Origin: Phymorhynchus buccinoides
Taxonomy: Eukaryota > Mollusca > Gastropoda > Neogastropoda > Raphitomidae
Direction of reading: 5' to 3'
DNA length: 64,000 nucleotides
NCBI GenBank assembly: GCA_017654935.2
Contig: CM065686.1
Location: forward strand, 32,685,205 to 32,749,204
Both the position numbers and the translations under genes were made by a program. The notes under the pieces are model-generated. The model was given only the letters and a program-made list of their open reading frames with translations, was not told the DNA's origin and did no database searches. Below are positions 51,800 through 64,000 of the stretch, one piece after another (within the stretch, counting starts at the first letter, position 1; each line of letters opens with the position of its first letter).

Positions 51800-52210
51800 T
51801 TTCAGTGTTGATGAGTTTCTCAACTCATGTTGCCCGTTGAATACTCTCTAACCTACTAATCTAAAATGTTATCTGTTTGTTATCTGTTACAGTGTTGTCG
51901 TTGTCTTAAGTATTTAATTATTCAAATCATTATTGTTTGAAAGCTTGCATAGACATCTACCGTGCAAAGTTTGAACAATGTATGCCTTCTATTTCCTGAG
52001 AAAATGCCAACGTTAAACTTTGGAGATTAGACCACAGATGCAACACACACACACACATCCGAACAACTATCATATTATAGACTCACTTTGAGTTAACTTC
52101 GTTAACACGAGTGATCCAATAAAACAGGAGTTTACCATCCCTTTCCACCCTATCCCTTCCTCTCCCATTGAAACATTTGTTTACTTTCACAGCAAAAAAC
52201 TAACATCAGC
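51800..52210. other. non-coding, nothing recognised
   Basis: No exon or repeat assigned apart from a short (AC)n near 52043-52057. Confidence 0.45.
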
Positions 52211-52221
52211 TATAAATATTG

Positions 52222-52398
52222 AATAGGGAAATGAATAAGGGGAAGGAACTTCTCATAATTAACTCCCTTTTACCAAAGTCATTGATGGCACCTATTCGCC
52301 TAGCAAAGTGAAAGTAGCAGCCACAAGAATACAGATCCAAGTTCATCCTCGTTCATTACGAGAAGTTTCTTCCCCTTAGTCATTTCACTATATACTCT
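52222..52398. mobile_element. inverted-repeat element, about 175 bp
   Basis: AAATGAATAAGGGGAAGGAA, then CTTCTCATAAT pairs with ATTACGAGAAGTTTCTTCCC, then CTTAGTCATTT. Arms are about 38 bp. Confidence 0.65.
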
Positions 52399-52748
52399 CT
52401 CGTAGCCTCACTGTTTCGTCATTGAATAGGGAAACTTGAAAAACGAAACCAGTTTTATGACCGCCATGCACTAAAACCGTATCAAATCTCACAGGCCTAC
52501 CTTCTTTTGAAAGGTGTGAAAAGATTTATTGTGAGCATTAAAAATGTGGGGTTTGAATCAGGAAAAGAACTGCTTACAATTTTACTGGAAGGAATATAAC
52601 ATGAGTAAGAATGTACGTAGACCGAATAAATGTTTATAAGGGAAAATATTATGTGTAGTCAAGCGACCTAACTGAAACATGAACTCACGTTATATCCATT
52701 GATGTTAATGGGTAGATCAAAGACATTCATCAATAAAATGAAGGTGGG

Positions 52749-53213
<465 letters not shown>

Positions 53214-53502
53214 TGTTTGATCTGTGCATGCATGTGTTACTTAATCCACATATGGAATTACTTATTAGCCAACACAGACGCCCACTTCCACCCCCAAGGC
53301 CTATTTACACAGTGCATGCAAGCTTTACCTCTAATCTTCTTACTCCTGGGAACATGTCAACCCCTATTTGTTCCGTATGCAGGGTCATAAATCGTACTAT
53401 CCCCCTTCTTTAGTCTTTTTGCGATAGCACGTTTAGGCAATTACCCCTCCATGGGTTGTCAGAATTAGAACGGATTGCATTAGTTTTCACACCATTTCTT
53501 TT

Positions 53503-53803
53503 CCCCGTGGGGATTTTTTTATAAATAGTTCTCCCACCTTCTGGAAGTTCTGTGCTTGCAACTAATCCTCTAATCTGTCACTCTCTTTGACTCTGCCTTT
53601 TCCCTTTGCTTACTGTCATCTACTATCTTTCATCCTTACCGGTCCATTCCTCTGCCTTTTTTCAAGAAACACTTTCAAAAGGATTTCCTCCAGCCAAAGT
53701 AGGACTTGCTGGGCCTAACTATTTCTTACTTAGGCGCATAACGGCAGCATGACGCATCTGCACAAATAACTGACAGGAAACTGAGCGATCGAAGAAGAAG
53801 AAG
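53503..53803 (+). mobile_element. GAA-tail SINE S4 with a different 3' half
   Basis: 14-bp duplication ACACCATTTCTTTT (53489-53502 and 53804-53817). The head matches S1-S3, but the 3' part (ACAGGAAACTGAGCGATCGA then AGAAGAAG) differs from S1-S3. Confidence 0.9.
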
Positions 53804-53817
53804 ACACCATTTCTTTT

Positions 53818-54880
53818 CTTTCTTAGACTTCAAGTTCTTCTTTCTACTTCTCTTCCTCCTCTTCATTGTCTTGTTCTCCAAGCTCCTATTTGTGTTTGTT
53901 CTTCTTCATCTTCTTTTTCCTCGTCTATCACTTCGTTATCTTATTCCTCCTGACCTTTTCTTCTTTATTCATTTTCCGGCAAAAATGCAAATTAACAATA
54001 ACACTTGCCTTTCTCACTGCAGATTCAGCTCATAAATCTCATTCGTTTTCTATATATATATATATATTATATAAAACTATATATTATATATCTATAATGA
54101 TTTACGCATTGGACTGTAGAGGGGAAGTATTTTTTTTTTATTTTGATCTTGTTTTTTTGCTCCTTTTTTTGCCTGCTTTTTGCTCCTTTTGCTGTTTTCT
54201 TGTTTGTCTGTGTTGATAAAGGCGCATTCGCCGAAATATCCAGTAGTTTTGTTTTGTCTCTTGTGAATAAAATAACGTCACTTTACACTTGCCGTGTAGT
54301 TGTTTGTTTGTTGTATGTTCCAGTAACGTTGCAGTCTGTTTCAGGTTTTTTTATAGATCTAAAGTTAACTTTCATTCTTTTAAGCAATAAAGAATATGCT
54401 AATAGTGGAATATAAAGGAATAATATAGTGGAATATAAAGGCGTGACTAAAAAACTGCAATAAACCAAGACGTTGAGGGTGTGTGTTGAATATCCATCTT
54501 AGCCCATTTTCCTTTTCCTTTTTTAATTTTATTTATTAAAACTATTCACACAAATTGAAACATTCTGTTAGAAACAAAAGAGGGGTTGCAGTGACGTCCC
54601 GAGGCCCCGGTCACAGGACATTGACCTATTAACACTGAAAATGGTCCTACTGTGTTCTCCCCTGTCAGGACAAATGTCTGATTAAAGTTTTAACATTGGC
54701 ACGCTTTGGCTTATTGATTTAGACTGCAAGAGCCAGGACATTGTCCTACTGATTTCTTTTGTCTCAGGACAGTTTGTCCGATCACTTTTCGATTCTCGGT
54801 ACATCACTGGGGTTGACAGGGAGGACACACACAGTGATACACACATGCGCACACACACACACACACATTCTTAAATTAGG
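53818..54880. other. non-coding with the 85-bp conserved block
   Basis: CT-rich, then AT-rich sequence. 54190-54288 repeats the 27610-27702 block. No exon found. Confidence 0.5.
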
Positions 54881-55289
54881 TTTCCCAAGTCCGCCCCCCC
54901 CCCCTCCCACCCCCCCCCCCCCCCAAAAAAAAAGTTGTGCTGCTTTTGCGGCGACGTTCTCTCCAGGTGGGAGCAGCCCGAATTTCAGAGATAACTCTCT
55001 GTGACTAGAAAATAACAAATACAAAAAACAAAATGCCACGCGCGCGCACACACACTGGCCTCTTCTTGCCACACACACACACAAATGGTACGAAAGCCTT
55101 TAAGGAGGGTAGAGGTGGACTTGGGGTATGTGGAAGGGTAATAGGATGGTGGTGGTGGTGGTGGTGGCGCTAATGGAGACAGCATGCCAGCTTGCTTCCA
55201 CCTGCGCTTGATTGCTTTAAACCTACCTGATACCTGTATCCTTCATTACACCTGCCCAGAGGCACACACACACACACACTAAAACTCTC

Positions 55290-57146
55290 ACACTCATTTC
55301 CAAGTTCACGCCTTGCATACTTTTCTGCACACAGACACGCAACACAGACACATCATGCAAAAAGTAAAATACACACACATTTCCGAGTTCACTCTTTGCA
55401 TACTTTTGTGCACACAGACACGCAACAGAGACACAGACACATCACACAAAAAGTAAAACTCACACACACATTTCCAAGTTCACTCTTTGCATACTTTTGT
55501 GCACACAGACACGCAACAGAGACACACAGACACATCACGCAAAAAGTAAAACTTGCACACACATTTCCAAGTTCACTCTTTGCATACTTTTGTGCACACA
55601 GACACGCAACAGAGACACACAGACACAGACACATCACGCAAAAAGTAAAACTCACACACATTTCCAAGTTCACTCTTTGCATACTTTTGTGCACACAGAC
55701 ACGCAACAGAGACACACAGACACATCACGCAAAAAGTAAAACTCACACACATTTCCATGTTCACTCTTTGCATACTTTTGTGCACACAAGACACGCAACA
55801 GAGACACACAGACACAGACACATCACGCAAAAAGTAAAACTTACACACACATTTCCATGTTCAACCTTTGCACTTTTGTGCACGTGCGCACACACACACA
55901 CACAACCAGCATGGAGGACCATCAAGATGGGATTACTGTGCAATGGTGTAGACTACTGTCTGCACTGCTGCTTTACTCATGTAAGCCCTGTATTTCTATT
56001 AGACCTGACTGTAACCTGGCCCTGTATGTTGATGTTATGGCTTAATAACTACAATAATAGTTTCTGGTATCCCGACATTACCTTGAAAGGCTTGAGTCAC
56101 GCTTTGTTATGTCTTGGTTGTATGTTTGCCTGTGAGCTTTGTTTTCTTACTCAAAGTTCACTCTTTGCATACTTTTGTGCACACAGACACGCAATAGAGG
56201 CACTGTGCAGACGCATCACACAAAAAGTAAAACTTGCACACACATTTCCAAGTTCACTCTTTGCATACTTTTGTGCACACAAACACGCAACAGACACATC
56301 ACACAAAAAGTAAAACTTGCACACACATTTCCAAGTTCACTCTTTGCATACTTTTGTGCACACAAACACGCAACAGACACAGACACATCACACAAAAAGT
56401 AAAACTTGCACACACATTTCCAAGTTCACTCTTTGCATACTTTTGTGCACACAAACACGCAACAGACACAGACGCATCACACAAAAAGTAAAACTTGCAC
56501 ACACATTTCCAAGTTCACTCTTTGCATACTTTTGTGCACACAAACACGCAACAGACACATCACACAAAAAGTAAAACTTGCACACACATTTCCAAGTTCA
56601 CTCTTTGCATACTTTTGTGCACACAAACACGCAACAGACACAGACACATCACACAAAAAGTAAAACTTGCACACACATTTCCAAGTTCACTCTTTGCATA
56701 CTTTTGTGCACACAAACACGCAACAGACACAGCACACAAAAAGTAAAACTTGCACACATTTCCAAGTTCACTCTTTGCATACTTTTGTGCACACAGACAC
56801 GCAACAGACACAGACACATCACACAAAAAGTAAAACTTGCACACACATTTCCATGTTCAACCTTTGCACTTTTGTGCACGTACGCACACACACACACAAC
56901 CAGCATGGAGGACCATCAAGATGGGATTACTGTGCAATGGTGTAGACTACAGTCTGCACTGCTGCTTTACTCATGTAAGCCCTGTATTTCTATTAGACCT
57001 GACTGTAACCTGGCCCTGTATGTTGATGTTATGGCTTAATAACTACAATATTAGTTTCTGGTATCCCAACATTACCTTGAAAGGTTTGAGTCACGCTTTG
57101 TTATGTCTTGGTTGCATGTTTGCCTGTGAGCTTTGTTTTCTTACAC
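55290..57146 (+). repeat. higher-order repeat: two 80-94-bp arrays plus a duplicated 295-bp spacer
   Basis: Array 1 (55290-55855) and array 2 (56150-56850) each have about 6-8 units of CATTTCCAAGTTCACTCTTT, GCATACTTTTGTGCACACA, ACGCAACAGA and AAAAAGTAAAACT. Each is followed by a near-identical unique segment (55856-56152 and 56850-57146) starting with a diverged half unit and CAGCATGGAGGACCATCAAG. Array 2 has its own variant (ACACAAACACGCAACAGACA). Confidence 0.92.
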
Positions 57147-58399
57147 ACAGTGTTGTTAAAATACTTTTTATTAATTTATTTAAAATTATTATTAAATTTA
57201 TACCAATGAGTAGCATAAGCATGCTTTGAGCAAGAGGACCTACAAACATGCAGGCTAGCATGGCTTGTTAGCAAGAGTGTTTGATCTCTCTCTTCTGTTT
57301 TTTCTCTTCTTTATGTGTGTGTGTGTGTGTGCGTGCGTGTGCATAATTGTGTGAGTATGCATTACATGAATGTCCTTGCGTCTCCATTTTTCCCATGCGC
57401 ATGAGTGTTCATGCCCCCCCCCCCCCTTGCAAACAGTTCCACAAAAGGCTAGTTCTAGTTAACACCTTTCCTTTAACAAACATGGTCACAACCCTCCCCC
57501 TAGACCCATTGACAATACCATCATTTTTCTAAAGGAATAATTTATTTAAAGCCCCAATCCACCCCACTCAACATGGTTTCCCTCACCCACACTCTTGTCA
57601 ACAGATAACAGATCATAGTTCAGGAGGTGGTGACCAACACAATAGGCATTGTTCTCTAGTAGTAGTACCCACTGTTATGGAAGATTTAGAGTTTCAAAAG
57701 GTCTGAGTTACAGGTACTTTTTTGGCAGCGATTTAATGCTAAAAAAAAGAGATGATTTTGACAAAAAAACAAATGCTTGTGGCAAAATAAAAGACCATCT
57801 AACCCTAACCACGGAAATAACCAAGAAATAGAGCAGGAGGGTGTAAATCTACATATTTGCCGAGAAATCGATGTACAAAGCCATGCACTTATACTATTTT
57901 TTTGCTGGAACCATTCCTTTTTTTGGTTGATAAATTTGAAGTCTACTTTTTTCCCCAGTGTATCTTAATTAACTGTAAAAGTTTACATGAAAAGCAACTG
58001 TGCATGACACACTACCATCTCCTTTTATTAAAAACAACAAAACATTGTCAAATGACAACCCCTCACTGATTTGAAAGGTTACTGGTCTCAGAAAATATGA
58101 AATATTTTATTAATTGTCCATAAAATGTCTCTTACCGGTACAATACAATGAACAAAGTTTTACTGGTGATTTATTGGCAAAGCTTTGGACCTATTACCAA
58201 TGAATGTGTTTACTGAAGTAAATGAAATAAAACGCTTTGCATACGTAGGTGTGGGTAGATCTCCGGTTAACTGAATTTGAAGTCAAAATGATTAGACATG
58301 CACATTGAATAGTTCTGTAGGCTAAGCTTCTCATCTTCATCAAGGACCAAGGTCTAACTCTGCAACCATTAATATACACAAATACCTCTACGATACAGG
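57147..58399. other. non-coding, nothing recognised
   Basis: Short (GT)n at 57316-57331 and poly-C at 57414-57426. No exon-like segment. Confidence 0.5.
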
Positions 58400-58577
58400 T
58401 ACAGTGAAAATCGCTTAAGTCAAAATTGAAGGGACTGAAATTTTATTTTGAGATAGCAAATATTTTGAGTTAAGAAGATATTTAGCATAAAGATTGTTAA
58501 ACTGGGACCAAAAACGTATTGTGAGTTATCCAGTGTTCTTGAGTTTTCTGTTTTTGAGTTATCAGGATTCTACTGTA
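58400..58577. mobile_element. pogo-like MITE P3
   Basis: TACAGTGAAAATCGCTTAAG to TCAGGATTCTACTGTA, 178 bp, reverse orientation of P2. Confidence 0.8.
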
Positions 58578-59950
<1,373 letters not shown>

Positions 59951-60605
59951 AATATGAGGACAAAAAGATAGGCAGACATACAAACAAATAAAAACAAGAG
60001 TTTAAGACATAAATTAGAAAGACGGAAGCACAGAGAAAGCTAGACCAGCGCATAACAGTACTGATAAAGTAGTATTAACGAATACACTCAAACCGGCGAT
60101 TCTGATAGGCCTGGTAAAGCTCTATTGATCAGCTAATCTCTCTCAAAGACCCCTCCTGGTTCTATCTCTGGGGCTTTGGGCGCCAGATCAGAGCGCAGTG
60201 CCAAGAATGCCCGACGCTTAAAAGGGGAATTCAAAAGCTTGAACCCATTCGCATTACAGTGGCAATAGGCTTTGGAAAGCCAGCTAACCCTTTCAAAAGA
60301 CTGTTTAAAACTGTTTCTTTTGCTCTTGGGTCAGATGCTTCGAAAAGCTTGTTTACCCTGTCAAAGATTGTTGAAAGTGATTTATTTCTCTCTCTTTACA
60401 ATGCATTGGAGGGTTTTCAAAAATGATTGGTTTCTTTCCCACTGTAGACTTCACTGGTGGATGTCAAGAAATGCCAGCAATACATTAAAGTGAAAGGGGA
60501 AGCATACGTTTAGGATTGGTTGTGATGTTTATGCCTCTGTCCACACATGATTTGCATGAGTGGTGGACACTGAAATATTAGAGTAAACATACAGCAAGCG
60601 GGACT
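59951..60605. other. non-coding, nothing recognised
   Basis: A GC-richer patch at 60110-60220 does not translate into a recognisable domain and has no convincing splice sites. Confidence 0.4.
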
Positions 60606-60610
60606 ATGCT

Positions 60611-60856
60611 TTAACCCTTTCGCCGCCAATGTCGCATTTTTGCACCACAATGATTTAACACTTGTGTCATAAAAACTCTTGAACCAGGGTCTATTATTCA
60701 ATAGTATTGTGTTCCTAAATTTGCGCAGTAAGGATTGCCCCTATTCTAAATGTGTCACTGAGAAATCCCACAATATTGCAGATGAAATCTTTTCAGTAAC
60801 CAAATAGATTTTATGGAAATTTTTGGGTCAAGGATGGCTGGCGGTGAAAGGGTTAA
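60611..60856. mobile_element. MITE A6 (TTAA)
   Basis: TTAACCCTTTCGCCGCCAAT to GGCGGTGAAAGGGTTAA, 246 bp. Confidence 0.88.
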
Positions 60857-61004
60857 TGCTATGTGACTGATAAAGAATCTTCTCGAGAAGTTCGACTGGA
60901 AGACAGGCTGAAAAACAAATTGATGTGTGTGTGTGTGTGTGCTTGTGTGTGTGCATATGCATGTGTGTGTGAGCACAAATTTATACACACGTGGCAATAA
61001 GTGT

Positions 61005-61222
61005 CAGGACTCCCAATCGGCCCTCAAAACAAGGGGTCCCAGGGACTCCTTCACTTACAGAATAGAGGGTCCTAGAGGTGGGATAGAGGGTCCCAGTGGC
61101 ATTGCGAATGCTAAAATGAATTTTTCTAGTGCATCCTTGGGACCCCCTGTACATTCTTTTAGAGGGTCCTTTAGAATTTTAGTACTTCATAGACCTCCAA
61201 ATGGGGGTCCCTGTGAGCCCTG
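61005..61222. mobile_element. MITE F3 (5-bp TSD AGTGT)
   Basis: CAGGACTCCCAATCGGCCCT to CCCTGTGAGCCCTG, same orientation as F1, with AGTGT on both sides. Confidence 0.88.
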
Positions 61223-61364
61223 AGTGTGAAAAGAATTGGGTTTAAAAAATGATCTTCACTATAATTATAAAGATCCATTATCGGGAAGAAACAGGATATG
61301 CTGAACAGAAGAAAAAAAAAATCATTAATCGTCATCATGATTAGCAATCATCATAAATTGTTCC

Positions 61365-61672
61365 TTTACGTCAGCACCAGGTGATATTGTTTAGACTGAG
61401 AACAAGCCATTGCCAACTCCTGTCACACCTCCACAGGGTAAACCTGTCACACACAAGTGAGTGCCCCTGTGGCACTGGCACCCAGACTCCTGAGCATATC
61501 CTCCAGGACTGTCCTACTTACCACATTTCGTGTCAAACCTGGCCGGTGAGAGTGGAGCTCCAGGAGAAGCTGTGGGGACCATTCCGACAAAGGCAGACTT
61601 CGCCATAGGGACTGGACTAAAGATTTAAACATGGCCACTGGGAACGCAGAAGAAGAAGAAGTTCATTTAGTG
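61365..61672 (+). mobile_element. 5'-truncated LINE end with GAA tail
   Basis: The ORF reads LFRLRTSHCQLLSHLHRVNL, then SECPCGTGTQTPEHILQDCP and TYHISCQTWPVRVELQEKLW before a stop at 61608. The Cys/His pattern is typical of the ORF2 C-terminus of several LINE clades. The 3' end CATGGCCACTGGGAACGCAG with (AAG)n closely resembles the tail of SINE family S. An imperfect flanking repeat, GTTCCTTTA and GTTCATTTA, is possible. Confidence 0.8.
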
Positions 61673-61809
61673 TTACCTTCTCTTTCCCTCCTTCCCTATC
61701 CTCTCTCTCTCTTACACACACATCCCGCATTCTGTTGGTGTAGAAGGGAAACTGTCAGATCATGGACAAATATGTCAGAATGATTGTTATCAACATGATG
61801 AAGACTTAC

Positions 61810-61876
61810 TCTCTCCGGAATTCGTCCATCTTTGACAACTCCGCTGAGAGCTGAATAGGGCGCATCCTGGAGTGAC
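61810..61876 (-). CDS. possible upstream exon A
   Basis: Good acceptor (TGTTGACAG) and excellent donor (GAGAGA|GTAAGTC) enclose 67 bp open in all three frames. The frame compatible with exon B reads SLQDAPYSALSGVVKDGRIP. Another frame, MRPIQLSAELSKMDEFRR, looks more protein-like but ends in phase 2 and cannot join exon B directly. It may be a BTB-gene exon, a 5' UTR exon, or part of another gene. Confidence 0.4.
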
Positions 61877-61899
61877 CTGTCAACATATAAATGAACTTG

Positions 61900-62160
61900 A
61901 TAGCAGTTTTTATTATTATTATTATTTACTTGTACTTATAAAAAAAAGAAGAAGTTATTTCAAGTGCCTATGGAGACAGCAGCTGAGCCAAGACATTTTT
62001 TAAGAAATCACCATATCAAACAGATTTGATAGCAGTTTTTATTATTATTATTATTATTTACTTGTACTTATAAAAAAAAAGTTATATCAAGTGCCTATGG
62101 AGACAGCAGCTGAGCCAAGACAATTTTTAAGAAATCACCATATCAAACAGATATTTGCAA
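61900..62160 (+). repeat. tandem duplication of about 120 bp
   Basis: ATAGCAGTTTTTATTATTAT, then ACTTGTACTTATAAAAAAA and TGCCTATGGAGACAGCAGCT, occur at 61901-62025 and again at 62030-62150. Confidence 0.88.
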
Positions 62161-62239
62161 ATATCAAAGTACCAAAACCTGATTCAATGTTACAACATTA
62201 GCCAAGGGGCAATGAACATTTTTTAGGCCATTTATACTA

Positions 62240-62486
62240 TACAGTGGAACCTCCCTTATAAGACCTCCCATTATAAGACTCCATCCCATAAGACCTACTT
62301 CTCTGAGACATTGCCCTTCTTTGTGAGTATTAAAATTACCTCCCTTATAAGACCTCTCCCTTATAAGACCTCATTTTGGATGATTTTTTAATCAGATGTC
62401 CCATATGATCTTTTAAGATCGGGAGGACGTAAAACATTAATTATTATGATGATTTTTGAAGATCTTATAAGGGAGGTTCTACTGTA
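62240..62486. mobile_element. MITE D3
   Basis: TACAGTGGAACCTCCCTTAT to AAGGGAGGTTCTACTGTA, with internal repeats of CTTATAAGACCTC. Confidence 0.85.
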
Positions 62487-63460
62487 CTGTGAACACAGTG
62501 AATGCACTAGGAATGTTTAAAACCAGTCCCATCATCAACAATTCCCACAATAACAGGTGTCAAAACAAGTCCCTGAGAAACAAAAAAGAGTGAAAACTAC
62601 AGAAACTCACAATGTCAAACTCAAAGCTCCTAGTCCTAGCAAAAAAAATAATTCAGTCCCTGGGACTGACAAGTCAAAATTCTTTCAGTATTTTGATTCT
62701 GCAAGCAGTATTTTACTGATACTGTGATAGAATACTAGTTAACTAGGTTACTGAAACAGTCGTGCATAAACTAAATTAAAGAAACGAGGTCAAGCAAAAT
62801 ACACACATTACTGTGAGTGACCCAAACCATGTCAAGCCCCAAACAGTTTTTACGCCATATAAATCCAGCATCGATGATGAATACTACTCTCAACTGTCAA
62901 TTCATTTGTCAGGGCCACAGACGGACACTAAGACTATGTACCCAACCATTTAATTATGGGACCTAACATTTCCATTACTGGGCACTAGTTCCAGATAATG
63001 TACAGTCATAGCAATACTCAAGGTATTAGTTACAAGTGATCAAACATGATTCAAACACCTGGTTACGACAATGAACCTGTCAGTAAAATGCTAACAATAA
63101 CATTTATATATAAATCAATCATGATTCAATGTTCCCTGTAATATTTTTCATTATAAATATTAATATGGCTGCAACATACCAAAAGCAATGAGATTGTGCA
63201 GTGCAGCTAGCTAATTACATTAGTGTAATACAGCATATCAGTTAAGTTACTCTTTTCAACTAGTCATAGTCTACCTACCAGTACCAGTATCACATATCAA
63301 CAAAACATAGCCACACTAGTTCTCAGCTCTGGCAGAAGGGATAAGGAAACTTGAGGAAAATTAGCATTTGGCCTAAAATCTGCATAAAAAAGTTTCAAAA
63401 TCAAAGACAACAGGTTCTTAAAAACAAATTTTATAGATGTTGCAAAAAATCTTTATAATA
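62487..63460. other. non-coding, nothing recognised
   Basis: AT-rich, without exon-like segment. If the BTB gene has more 5' exons they are not visible here. Confidence 0.45.
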
Positions 63461-63464
63461 CCAG

Positions 63465-63625
63465 ACCTGCCTACGGATGGAAGTTCAGTTTAACGTCGCA
63501 TATCGGCTTTCGCCATGTACGACGGGCTGAACAAACCAACCAAGGTATAAACAAAAATTTATGTTCCTGAATCACTGTCTTAGCCAAAAGGCCGAGAAGC
63601 GATCAGAATATGACCTGCCTACCCC
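63465..63625 (-). mobile_element. U2-snRNA-headed retroposon or SINE
   Basis: The minus strand has GTAGGCAGGTC on both sides (63616-63626 and about 63466-63476). Between them, after ATATTCTG, are the first 26 nt of U2 snRNA, then a unique body with CGCATATCGGC and GCGACGTTAAAC motifs. The direct repeat suggests insertion as one unit. Confidence 0.6.
63578..63603 (-). pseudogene. U2 snRNA 5' fragment
   Basis: 26 nt identical, as far as I recall, to the conserved 5' end of U2 (ATCGCTTCTCGGCCTTTTGG, then CTAAGA). It breaks off before the branch-site recognition sequence, so it is not a working snRNA. Confidence 0.8.
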
Positions 63626-63663
63626 CAATTTCTTTTTTAGGTACTCCACAAAATAAAATGAAA

Positions 63664-63860
63664 TACACTGGAACCTCCCTTATAAGACCTTCAAAAATCA
63701 CCCAAAATGAGGTCTTATAATATAAGGGAGGGGTCTTATAAGGGAGGTAATTTTAATACTTACAAAGAAGGGCAATGTCTCAGAGAAGTAGGTCTTATGT
63801 GGGAGGGAGTCTTATATTATAAGTTATAATGGGAGGTCCTATAAGGGAGGTTCCACTGTA
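63664..63860. mobile_element. MITE D4
   Basis: TACACTGGAACCTCCCTTAT to AAGGGAGGTTCCACTGTA, 197 bp. Confidence 0.86.
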
Positions 63861-64000
63861 CATCATATATACATAGATAGCATATAACTATATAGTTATA
63901 GTATATAATAATTCATCATTTCAACACAGGAGGAATCTTGAAATGGAACTCTATATAAAGTAAATAAACTCTAACAATAGATGCAACATCTATTTTAAAG

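Noticed and set aside
55396..56313. 305-codon plus-strand ORF
   Set aside because: It follows the CA-rich tandem array; the open frame results from repeat structure and has no domain.

Overview
The window is nuclear DNA of an animal, most likely a mollusc and probably a gastropod. Reasons: genes split by long introns with GT/AG splice sites, very dense simple repeats (AG, GT, poly-G), TTAGGG-type telomere-like motifs, several SINE types with GAA or ATT tails, and many short inverted-repeat transposons (MITEs). The species call is inference; gene structures, repeat boundaries and target-site duplications were read from the sequence.

Two genes are well supported. (1) An intronless minus-strand ORF at 3458-5503 encodes a very basic 681-residue repeat protein. 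It has a strong Kozak start and a cluster of cAMP-response-element motifs just upstream. A sperm nuclear basic protein is the best guess, but unproven. (2) A large minus-strand gene with at least 17 coding exons runs from 51503 down to a stop codon at 10571. All exon phases join without a break to give at least 634 residues. The product is a BTB-BACK protein that best fits the BTBD16/germ-cell-less-like group. A possible further 5' exon lies at 61810-61876; the rest of the 5' end may lie beyond the window.

Layout: 1-777 is a 75-bp tandem array that reads like protein. 800-3000 is non-coding with microsatellites and an old triplicated repeat. 3.4-5.6 kb is the basic-protein gene. 5.6-8.5 kb is intergenic with a decayed LINE. 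8.8-10.6 kb is the probable 3' UTR of the BTB gene. 10.6-51.5 kb is the BTB gene, whose introns are packed with MITEs, SINEs, LINE ends and minisatellites. 51.6-64 kb is repeat-rich, with a higher-order tandem array (55.3-57.1 kb), a complex AG array (59.0-59.95 kb) and a U2-snRNA-headed retroposon (63.5 kb).

The most unusual signal is that introns of the BTB gene hold tandem or decayed copies of the exon borders themselves. A minisatellite of about 18 units copies the end and splice donor of exon C. A 128-bp array copies the 5' edge of exon M. Partial copies flank exons D, F, L and Q. At exon F a CAGGG-ended MITE inserted with its 5-bp target duplication (CAGGT) exactly on the splice donor. 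A second highlight is a nested transposon stack at 33.6-34.7 kb that contains a palindromic element with a telomere-like loop. Its intact arm preserves the empty TTAA site for an insertion in the other arm.
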